Source of the DNA: CAZGCA01 sp964524145
GTDB taxonomy: Bacteria > Hydrogenedentota > CAZGCA01
Direction: 5' to 3'
DNA: 5,277 bases
NCBI GenBank assembly: GCA_964524145.1
Contig: CAZGCA010000145.1
Location: forward strand, 1 to 5,277
In this document: one piece after another, positions 1 to 5,277 of the stretch
How the letters are laid out: the number at the start of each line of letters is the position of its first letter
Position numbering within the stretch: the stretch's first letter is position 1
Made by a program: the position numbers and the translations under genes
The notes under the pieces: model-generated
Told to the model about the DNA's origin: nothing
Database searches by the model: none
Seen by the model: the letters and a program-made list of their open reading frames with translations, nothing else

Positions 1-3000
1 GGGAGCGCCGAGGTTGATGGCCATGTGTTTCACGGGCGTCATCTCGCCTTGCTGGATGAATATGGACCAGGGTTTCTTGTTCTCTTTCCGCGTGAACACC
101 ACCGATGACCTTACCGGATACGAACATCTGCACCCTGAGCTTGCCTCCGGGAAGAGCATCAGCCCGTTGGCAGGGATCATGTTGATCCAGCATCCGGGCC
201 GGGTTCCGCCGAACGGAATGATGCCCTGGTCGTTGTTCATATCGTAGAACCAGGCGAAATAGCCGCGCAGGAAAAACATGTCCGGCGACGCCGAGGTGAT
301 GCTGCAACAGTGACCGGCACGCACGAACTCCCACGGCACCTGCTCGCCCGTGAGAGGATGGGTGCGCATCTTGAACGAACCGGTATACAGGTCGCACGCG
401 CGGGGTTCAAGGATTATGGTGTCGCTCATCACCACGGGGCGGCGAAGGTAGTTGAGCGGGCGCGACCAGATGTCGCTCCCGTCCGCGCCGTTGATAGCAG
501 TGATACGCCGCCACGCCAGCTCGTTCTTGTAGAACATATCCCTGTCGTGGTTGCTGAAGCAGCCGAAGAAGAGCAGCACGCCGTCGTGGTACGCCATACC
601 CATCCTGTCACCGCCGCAGCCGGTCAAGTCGACCCAGCGTTCCCATCGGGTTTCTCCCGTAACGGCATCGATCGCAACGACACGTCGAACATCGGCGTTG
701 TCAGGTTCGAACGCCAACTCGCCGCCGTCTTCCCAGATACCGTTTGCGATGAGGCCCTTCTTCAGCTCGATGGCGGCAAGCTTCTTCTCTTCCGGAACGG
801 AGCAGTCGGCGAGAAAGAGCATCCCGTCAGCGATAGCGATCGCCGGGTGTGCTATGTCGCCACCCTTGTACACCCAACTCGTCGTGCCGGTTTGCGTGTC
901 GATACCGAAGACCGAATCGCTCGCCATTATCCGTTCGGTGACCGAGCCCTCGGGTGTTCTGACGCTGCCCCATGCCGGAAACGGCGCCACGTACCGCCAC
1001 ATGCCGCCGCGATACTCGAACTCGGCGTATGCCCTGGCATCGGGGGTTGGGAACTCAGCGGTGTAACGTGCGTAGTCACCTGACGCCGATCCCGGCATCT
1101 CGGAAGGATCCCGCCATCTCCCGTCCGCGGTCACGAGCTGATCCCATGACGCGCCGTATTCCATAGTCACAGGTTCGGCCGTCGACCCAAACAGCATGTT
1201 GCCCGCGCGCGCCACGTACCCCCATCGGCGCGGCTTGCCGTCCTCAGCCGGCGGCAGGGTGTACGTGGCCACTGTCTCGCCGGTTGCAGGATCGAGGCGC
1301 AGGCACTTGTCGCCGGTGGCGACGTAGAGGCTGTCTTCCGTGAGCGCCAGGTTGCTCATATCGGAGTCCACACGCACACGCACCGCACCCGGTATCTGCC
1401 GTTCCCACAGACGCACGCCGTTGTACGAGTCAAACGCCATGACGACATGCTCGCCCTGTACGAACATCCGGCCATCCATCGCGACCGGCGCGGCAGCCCG
1501 CGCGTGCCGCTCGACCATCCTTTCCGGGCCCGGTTCGCCGAACCACAGCACCCCGATCGGGCTTTTGACCAGTTCGTCCGTCGAGCACGCAGTATTTGCC
1601 GGGTCGGCGTACTGATGGGTCCAGCTTCCGGCTCCCTTGAGCGGTCCGCGGACAATCTTCGCCCACACACCGTTATCGGTAGTGATCTCGGGAGTCGGCA
1701 CGTCGGAGCGCAGCGTCCATCTCGCCAGATCGACCGAATCGATCTGGTTCGCAACCCCGGCGGGTTGACCGAAATACGCCACGCCGCCGCACGGTTTCAA
1801 CACGCGATACATTTCCTGTGCCGAGCCGTCCATCTTGCTCGATACCAGTGGCGTCTCGGAGACAATAAGGTTCGCGAAATAGTCCGCGTACGGAAGGTCC
1901 GAGAGCGACCCATGGTCAACAATCACACGCGACCCGTACAACCCGGCGCCGTCGAGCGCCTCTCTCGCGCGTTCGACCTTGCCGGCGTCCTCTTCAATCC
2001 CGATGATGTCCAGGTCCGTTCGTTTGGCAAGCTCGAACGCGAGACGGCCCGTGCCGCAACCGAGCACAAGACAGTACCCTTTCGTCACACCGGTGTCTCG
2101 AACGATGGATTCGGCTGTCGCCGCGTAGACCGGTGTCATCTCGTCTTTTGGATACGGTGCGGGCTCGACCTCAGCAATGACCTTCCCGGGCGTCTTGGCG
2201 CTCTTTTCCCCAAAGCAATAGATCGCGCCCGTGTCGGTGCTGACAAACAGCCTGTCGCCGGATACCGCGAGCCCGCCGGCGTCGCCGTCGACCTTGCAGC
2301 TCCACACCTGTTTTCCGGTCGCTGCGTCAATCGCCACGACCTTGTTCTCTCCGCCGGCAAACAAGATATCGCCGGCCATAATCAGGGATGACGTACAATC
2401 GAACGGGCGTTGCCACCTGCGAACGGAATCCTCGAGGCTCTTCTGCTGCGTGCTCAACTGGTCCATCTGTCGTCTCAGACCGGCTATTTCCGTCTTGAGC
2501 GTTGCCGGCGCCGCATCGCCGAGCCTGCTTCGTTGTCGTTCCAGATCCGAGAGCTTGTCGCCGACCTTGCCCCGTTCCGCAACCACCTTTGCCCGTTTTC
2601 CCTTCGCTTCGAGATAGGCTTGCCTGTCGAGCGCGGAGATGTCGTTGTGGGTCACCATGTACGAGACGCCTTCATCCACAACGAGCTGGATGCCCGGGAA
2701 CCATGCATACGCGGCATCCCCCGTGCGTTTACCCCGCCGGTCGTAGACGACTTTCCTGTTGACGCCCGCGACCATCTGGTCTTCGGTCAGCAACGCCCAC
2801 GTGCCGCCGTACTTTCCTCCCGCGTTGCAGAAATATCGAAACCGCCCGTCTTCTCTGTCGAACGCGGCGGGCATCGCCCGGCCGGACGGGACGTAGAGCG
2901 TCGTATCCGAAGCCAGCAGGTATCCCTGTGGAGATATGCCGCCGTATTCCGTTGCTGCGATCTGTTCTTCGCCACAGGTATCGTTTCTCCAGACGATCTC

Positions 3001-3723
3001 GCCGTCTTTCGCCCGTACCGCGCAGACGTAGAGACCTTCGGACGGAAACACCCCTGCTCCGAAATACGCCACACCATCATCGACCGCGACGCTGGTGCGC
3101 ACCGGCCAGAGCGATATCATCTTGCCGTTCCCAAGCACTTTCTCGTCGCTGTACGCCGCCCGGACCTTCCAGAGAACCTTGCCGTCCCGGGCACGCATGC
3201 AGTACGCATGACCGTCGTCGGAACCGACAAACACCTTGCGCTTCCATACAGTCGGTGCGAGCCGGACGGGTCCTTCGGTCAACGCGGCCCAGCGGACTTT
3301 GCCCGTTTTCGCGTCCAGGGCATATACCTTACCGTCCGCCGATGAGCCGAAATAGACCCGGCCGCCGTCGACCGCGACCTGAAACGTGTTGTCGAACCGA
3401 ACCCGGGCGAGCTCTTTCACCGGCTCGGGCCACGCCGGTTCGGGCGCGTGTTTCGATGTGAACGTCCACTGCTCGTGCAGCGGCATCTTCAATCGCTCGG
3501 ACGTGATGCCGTTGCGACTGATGTCATGGCGGTAGGTCGGCCAGTCATCGGCATACCCCGCACACATGACCGAAAAGACCGCCAGCAAAATCGCGCTCGA
3601 CGTAACAGCGCGTCTGAGGCCCACAGTCCGTCTCCTCCCAACCGGTTTGCGATCCCGGTCTTTCGGGAGCTCCGTCCAATCCCTATTCCTTGCACATTTG
3701 CACAGCGAACTTCGATAGCTCAT
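1..3723 (-). CDS. Exported PQQ-like beta-propeller protein with inserted SAM-methyltransferase domain (3' end off the window)
   Basis: The frame is open without a stop from ATG 3723 to base 1, giving 1,241 codons; the C-terminus is missing. Numbering from that ATG: hydrophobic export signal about 34-58 ending AGYA before DDW; quinoprotein-type blade strands such as GKVYALDAKTGKVRW (131-145), around 171-185, 230-245 and 460-474; a charged coiled-coil stretch 372-438; a class I methyltransferase core about 530-655; then further blades near 760-773, 802-821, 938-950, 1014-1027 and 1074-1086; and a cysteine-rich end (1036-1200). Blade repeats of this kind form beta-propellers in PQQ dehydrogenases and BamB, but PQQ binding or enzyme activity cannot be read from the sequence. 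From memory the whole architecture matches a family common in Planctomycetota and of unknown function. A GTG at 3624 is an equally plausible start and gives a more compact signal peptide. The location is probably the periplasm or cell surface. Confidence 0.9.
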   Translation of the reverse strand, partial: MSYRSSLCKCARNRDWTELPKDRDRKPVGRRRTVGLRRAVTSSAILLAVFSVMCAGYADDWPTYRHDISRNGITSERLKMPLHEQWTFTSKHAPEPAWPEPVKELARVRFDNTFQVAVDGGRVYFGSSADGKVYALDAKTGKVRWAALTEGPVRLAPTVWKRKVFVGSDDGHAYCMRARDGKVLWKVRAAYSDEKVLGNGKMISLWPVRTSVAVDDGVAYFGAGVFPSEGLYVCAVRAKDGEIVWRNDTCGEEQIAATEYGGISPQGYLLASDTTLYVPSGRAMPAAFDREDGRFRYFCNAGGKYGGTWALLTEDQMVAGVNRKVVYDRRGKRTGDAAYAWFPGIQLVVDEGVSYMVTHNDISALDRQAYLEAKGKRAKVVAERGKVGDKLSDLERQRSRLGDAAPATLKTEIAGLRRQMDQLSTQQKSLEDSVRRWQRPFDCTSSLIMAGDILFAGGENKVVAIDAATGKQVWSCKVDGDAGGLAVSGDRLFVSTDTGAIYCFGEKSAKTPGKVIAEVEPAPYPKDEMTPVYAATAESIVRDTGVTKGYCLVLGCGTGRLAFELAKRTDLDIIGIEEDAGKVERAREALDGAGLYGSRVIVDHGSLSDLPYADYFANLIVSETPLVSSKMDGSAQEMYRVLKPCGGVAYFGQPAGVANQIDSVDLARWTLRSDVPTPEITTDNGVWAKIVRGPLKGAGSWTHQYADPANTACSTDELVKSPIGVLWFGEPGPERMVERHARAAAPVAMDGRMFVQGEHVVMAFDSYNGVRLWERQIPGAVRVRVDSDMSNLALTEDSLYVATGDKCLRLDPATGETVATYTLPPAEDGKPRRWGYVARAGNMLFGSTAEPVTMEYGASWDQLVTADGRWRDPSEMPGSASGDYARYTAEFPTPDARAYAEFEYRGGMWRYVAPFPAWGSVRTPEGSVTERIMASDSVFGIDTQTGTTSWVYKGGDIAHPAIAIADGMLFLADCSVPEEKKLAAIELKKGLIANGIWEDGGELAFEPDNADVRRVVAIDAVTGETRWERWVDLTGCGGDRMGMAYHDGVLLFFGCFSNHDRDMFYKNELAWRRITAINGADGSDIWSRPLNYLRRPVVMSDTIILEPRACDLYTGSFKMRTHPLTGEQVPWEFVRAGHCCSITSASPDMFFLRGYFAWFYDMNNDQGIIPFGGTRPGCWINMIPANGLMLFPEASSGCRCSYPVRSSVVFTRKENKKPWSIFIQQGEMTPVKHMAINLGAP
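124..309 (-). other. Cysteine-rich motif region near the C-terminal end of the propeller protein
   Basis: Residues 1139-1200 (ATG 3723 numbering) contain an adjacent pair C1139-C1140 (GHCCS), C1178 in RPGCWINMIPANG, and C1198/C1200 in SSGCRCSYP. Three more cysteines (1036, 1055, 1110) lie just upstream. In an exported protein, such spacing suggests disulfides or a metal site. From memory, the GCWIN and SSGC segments recur in planctomycetal homologues, so they are likely structurally important. No CxxCH heme motif is present. Confidence 0.65.
1759..2136 (-). other. Class I SAM-dependent methyltransferase domain inserted in the propeller protein
   Basis: Residues about 530-655 (ATG 3723 numbering) contain the expected class I methyltransferase order. 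Motif I is LVLGCGTGRL with the glycine loop at 555-559. It is followed by a second strand IIGIEED with an acidic residue (E577) placed to bind the ribose of SAM. Next come D609 with LPY, strand four ANLIVSE (616-623), and the post-motif strand YRVLKPCGGVAYFG (639-652). The glycine loop is intact, so SAM binding is plausible. The usual aspartate of strand four (D-V/L-I-V) is replaced by asparagine (ANLIV). The substrate cannot be inferred. Confidence 0.85.
2410..2610 (-). other. Coiled-coil insertion within the first propeller of the fusion protein
   Basis: Residues about 372-438 (ATG 3723 numbering) are rich in Lys, Arg, Glu, Gln and Leu with heptad-like spacing. Examples are the stretch around KLSDLERQRSRL and the stretch TEIAGLRRQMDQLSTQQKSL; a short GDAAPA linker between them could be the turn of a helical hairpin. 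It interrupts the beta-strand pattern: propeller strands resume directly after it with SLIMAGDILFAGGENKVVAID. I read it as an antiparallel helical arm projecting from the propeller, possibly for oligomerisation or partner binding. Its role is unknown. Confidence 0.7.
3550..3624 (-). other. Signal-peptide segment of the propeller protein, beginning at the alternative GTG start
   Basis: Translated from GTG 3624, the protein begins with basic residues (GLRRAV), then a hydrophobic core SSAILLAVFSVM, then CAGYA followed by DDW. This is a textbook Sec signal peptide of about 25 residues with a likely cleavage after AGYA. From the upstream ATG the same core lies behind a 33-residue charged extension, unusual for a signal peptide. 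The mature protein would begin DDWPTYRHDISRNG, typical of the first strand of secreted PQQ-like propellers. Confidence 0.75.
3632..3639 (-). promoter_or_regulatory. Shine-Dalgarno sequence for the alternative GTG 3624 start
   Basis: The minus strand reads GGGAGGAG, then ACGGACT, then GTG. The seven-base spacing is ideal, and the product starts directly with a compact signal peptide. It lies inside the coding frame that begins at ATG 3723, so the same bases would encode glycine and arginine (with AGG/AGA codons) if the upstream start is used. Confidence 0.55.
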
Positions 3724-3842
3724 GGTGACCTCCTAACGGTTTCGGTCAACTTCCACGCCAACTGACCACGATCCGACGAGTTCCAGTCGGTTCGCTGTTT
3801 CCAATCCAAGCCTGTCACGTTGTCCCTCACTAAGACGACATT
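3724..3842 (-). other. Short intergenic leader between methyltransferase and propeller genes
   Basis: This 119-base gap is the only appreciable non-coding DNA in the window. On the minus strand it contains two weak hairpins. One has a 5-bp stem CCGAC/GTCGG (3773-3790). The other has an imperfect 8-bp stem GGTCAGTT/AGTTGACC with two G-U pairs (3744-3767), just upstream of the AGGAGGT ribosome site. Neither is followed by a T-run, so no rho-independent terminator is supported. I see no convincing sigma-70 -35/-10 pair. Read-through from the upstream genes is therefore possible. Confidence 0.5.
3728..3734 (-). promoter_or_regulatory. Shine-Dalgarno sequence for the ATG 3723 start
   Basis: The minus strand reads AGGAGGT, then CACC, then ATG. 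This is a seven-base match to the 16S anti-Shine-Dalgarno end, with a 4-5 base gap. It argues that ATG 3723 is used, even though the resulting N-terminus is unusually long for a signal peptide. Confidence 0.65.
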
Positions 3843-4646
3843 CTACGATTCCTGCTTGTGAATTTCCACCCAGATCCCGTAGTTGATCCCGTCGCTGCCG
3901 GGAGGTTTGGGAATGTGGATCGTGTAGTGCTCTATCTTGAGGTGTTTCATGATCGCGCGCAGTTCCGATTCCAGGTCTGCAACGTCATACTCGGGAGACG
4001 ACCGCTTCTTGTTCTTATTCTGCACGTTGCGAATGGTCCGGGCCACGTCGGGCGGGAGATTTGCAGAGAATCCTCTCCCAATATAGGCGACGCCACCGGG
4101 TTTGAGAACGCGGCATATCTCCGAGAACGCCAACCGTTTGTCATCCCAGAACTGTAACGAACCGCGAGAGACTATTACGTCGGCGTAGCCGTCCCGAAAC
4201 GGCAACGCCTGGGCGTCGGCGAATACCGCGCTTACCCGGCCGCCCACGCCGGCCTTCTCGGCTGCCGCGATGAACTGTGGGAAGAAATGGGGGTTGATAT
4301 CAGCATTTATCCAGTGCAGCCGGGTACGTTTGCACAGCTCGATAATCAACGTGCCGGGGCCGCTGCCAAGGTCGATACCGATGCCTTTCTTGTCTGTCAG
4401 CTCAAGATCCCTGGCTATCTGTTCGGCCAGCGGGGCGTACACGGGCGCCAACCTCCCTGCCGCAGCCCCGACCATGCGCGACGCGTCTTCGACGCCGTGC
4501 TTGGCGTTGGAGGGGTACAACAACGGTTCCGCGCACGCTGGCAGGACAAGTGCCGAACACAACAGGATTGCCGAACAGAAGAAGGCAAGCAATCTTAAGA
4601 GGAAAGCTCTGGGAATGGCTGCTGCGGCATCTCTACCGGTTTGCAT
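3843..4646 (-). CDS. Class I SAM-dependent methyltransferase with N-terminal signal sequence
   Basis: This is a complete gene of 267 residues ending in TAG. ATG 4646 is preferred because AGGAG (4651-4655) lies four bases upstream; a GTG at 4649 would be only one base from that site. Residues 15-39 form a signal sequence: arginines before a core FLLRLLAFFCSAILLCSALVL and then PACAEP. Cleavage after ACA, or lipidation at C38 (LPAC, an imperfect lipobox), are both possible. The methyltransferase fold follows. Motif I is GIDLGSGPGTL (90-100), the acidic strand-two residue is D116 (INADINP), the motif around D144 is FADAQALPF, strand four is ADVIVSRG (155-162), and the post-motif is RVLKPGGVAYIG (179-190). 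This resembles the ubiquinone/menaquinone-type (Methyltransf_11) subgroup. The substrate is unknown. Its start overlaps the ATPase stop, so the two are likely translated together. Confidence 0.9.
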   Translation of the reverse strand: MQTGRDAAAAIPRAFLLRLLAFFCSAILLCSALVLPACAEPLLYPSNAKHGVEDASRMVGAAAGRLAPVYAPLAEQIARDLELTDKKGIGIDLGSGPGTLIIELCKRTRLHWINADINPHFFPQFIAAAEKAGVGGRVSAVFADAQALPFRDGYADVIVSRGSLQFWDDKRLAFSEICRVLKPGGVAYIGRGFSANLPPDVARTIRNVQNKNKKRSSPEYDVADLESELRAIMKHLKIEHYTIHIPKPPGSDGINYGIWVEIHKQES

Positions 4647-5277
4647 CACGCTCCTGACTCGATACGTCCTCGCTCAAGGTTCACCACCCGGTCGGCGTGT
4701 TCGGCGGCTGACCGTTCGTGTGTGACCACCACGACAGTGCCGCCGTTGCTGTGGAACTCGGATAAGTACCCCATTACCGTGGCTGAGTTGTCAGGGTCAA
4801 GATTGCCGGTTGGCTCGTCTGCCAACAGTATCGTGGGCTCGTTGAGCAACGCACGCGCGACCGCTGTGCGTTGCCGTTCGCCCGTGCTGAGTTCAGAAGG
4901 TCTGTGCAGCGAGCGATCCGAAAGGCTGAACCGTTTCAGGAATTCGAGCGCCTTGGTCCGTCTGGCTCGTTTCGATTCCGTGCCCACAGCCAGCAGCACG
5001 TTATCGATGATATTCAAGTAGGGCACGAGATGAAACATCTGGAACACGAACCCGATGTTCTCCGCTCTGAACCCGGCCCTTTCCCGTTCGGTCATCGCGT
5101 AGACGTCGGTTCCGTGGATGAGCACCCGTCCTTCTGTCGGGTGGATCATGCACCCTGCGGTCAGCAGCAGGTTGGACTTGCCGCTGCCGCTCGGGCCGTG
5201 CACAACCACAAACTCACCGTGCTCGACGGAAAAGGTGAGATCGTCAAGGGCACGCACCTCGCCGTTGGGACCAGCAT
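4646..5277 (-). CDS. ABC-transporter ATP-binding protein, LolD/MacB type (5' end off the window)
   Basis: A frame of 209 full codons runs from the right edge to TGA. The GTG at 5257 is probably internal, since the frame continues upstream as AGPNGE followed by VRALDDLTF, which is normal sequence for this family; about 15-20 N-terminal residues are probably missing. Numbering from the first full codon (5275): Walker A GPSGSGKS (27-34), Q-loop glutamine 79 in IGFVFQMFHL, signature LSTGE (129-133) where LSGGE/Q is usual, Walker B ILLADEP with D153 and E154 followed by TGNLD, and H-loop histidine 186 in VVVVTHE. All catalytic elements are present. The NIIDNV stretch after the Q-loop and the length fit the LolCDE/MacB group, whose ATPases pair with FtsX-like permeases to release lipoproteins or drive export. 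No permease is in the window; it may lie beyond the right edge. The gene is translationally coupled to the methyltransferase. Confidence 0.92.
   Translation of the reverse strand, partial: AGPNGEVRALDDLTFSVEHGEFVVVHGPSGSGKSNLLLTAGCMIHPTEGRVLIHGTDVYAMTERERAGFRAENIGFVFQMFHLVPYLNIIDNVLLAVGTESKRARRTKALEFLKRFSLSDRSLHRPSELSTGERQRTAVARALLNEPTILLADEPTGNLDPDNSATVMGYLSEFHSNGGTVVVVTHERSAAEHADRVVNLERGRIESGA
4651..4655 (-). promoter_or_regulatory. Ribosome-binding site and TGATG coupling junction of the methyltransferase gene
   Basis: The minus strand reads AGGAG, then CGTG, then ATG. The ATPase stop codon TGA (4648-4646) shares its final A with the methyltransferase ATG (4646-4644). Such TGATG junctions usually mean that ribosomes ending the first gene re-initiate on the second. 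The site lies inside the last codons of the ATPase gene and decides for ATG 4646 over GTG 4649. Confidence 0.7.

Noticed and set aside
310..1083. Long plus-strand open frame of 257 codons
   Set aside because: It is antisense to the propeller gene, shows no recognisable motifs and has low-complexity Arg/Ala/Val-rich content typical of the reverse of GC-rich coding DNA.
1356..1754. Minus-strand open frame of 132 codons in another frame
   Set aside because: It lies within the propeller gene but out of frame, and its Arg/Ser-rich composition is typical of shifted GC-rich coding sequence. The main frame stays open throughout.
1759..2136. Separate methyltransferase gene or gene-fusion artefact inside the propeller gene
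   Set aside because: The reading frame is continuous on both sides with no stop or frameshift, and from memory the same insertion is seen in related proteins. A genuine multidomain protein is more likely.
1447..2391. Plus-strand open frame of 314 codons
   Set aside because: It lies opposite the methyltransferase insert and adjacent blades, whose minus-strand translation has clear family motifs. The plus frame has none.
2410..3345. Plus-strand open frame of 311 codons
   Set aside because: It lies opposite the first propeller and has no supporting ribosome site or domain. It is a shadow of the minus-strand gene.
3773..3790. Rho-independent terminator after the small methyltransferase
   Set aside because: The stem is only 5 bp with an 8-base loop and has no following T-run on the minus strand.
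5255..5257. GTG as the start of the ABC ATPase
   Set aside because: The frame is open upstream to the window edge, and the residues AGPNGE before this valine match the normal N-terminal region of the family. The GTG is most likely an internal codon.
5275..5277. ATG at the extreme right edge as an ATPase start
   Set aside because: It is out of frame with the ATPase reading frame.

Overview
The window holds three genes, all on the minus strand, and is GC-rich and almost fully coding. Read 5'->3' along that strand (right to left), they are: the 3' part of an ABC-transporter ATPase of the LolD/MacB type (5' end off the right edge); a complete class I SAM-dependent methyltransferase of 267 residues with an N-terminal signal sequence; and, after a 119-base gap, a very long open frame (1,241 codons visible, 3' end off the left edge). 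The long frame encodes an exported PQQ-like beta-propeller protein that carries a second SAM-methyltransferase domain inside the propeller region.

The organism is most likely a member of the PVC group, probably Planctomycetota or a close relative. This rests on the giant propeller protein, whose features match, from memory, a protein family seen mainly in planctomycetes and related bacteria. These features are a signal peptide, quinoprotein-type blades, a coiled-coil insertion, an inserted methyltransferase with the GYCLVLGCGTGRLA start, a segment reading WTHQYADPANTACSTDEL, and a C-terminal cysteine motif GCWINMIPANG. No database search was possible, so the assignment is an inference.

Layout. 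Bases 1-3723 are the propeller-methyltransferase fusion. Two start codons, each with a strong Shine-Dalgarno sequence, compete: ATG at 3723 and GTG at 3624. Bases 3724-3842 are a short leader with two weak hairpins and no convincing promoter or terminator. Bases 3843-4646 are the small methyltransferase. Bases 4646-5277 are the ATPase. The ATPase stop and methyltransferase start overlap as TGATG, which implies translational coupling. No terminator is visible before the propeller gene, so all three may form one transcription unit.

What is unusual is that two neighbouring proteins both combine an export signal with a SAM-methyltransferase fold, although SAM is normally a cytoplasmic cofactor. 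They sit beside an ATPase of a family that powers export or lipoprotein release. No RNA gene, CRISPR array, insertion sequence or other mobile element was seen. The long plus-strand open frames are GC-rich shadows of the minus-strand genes.
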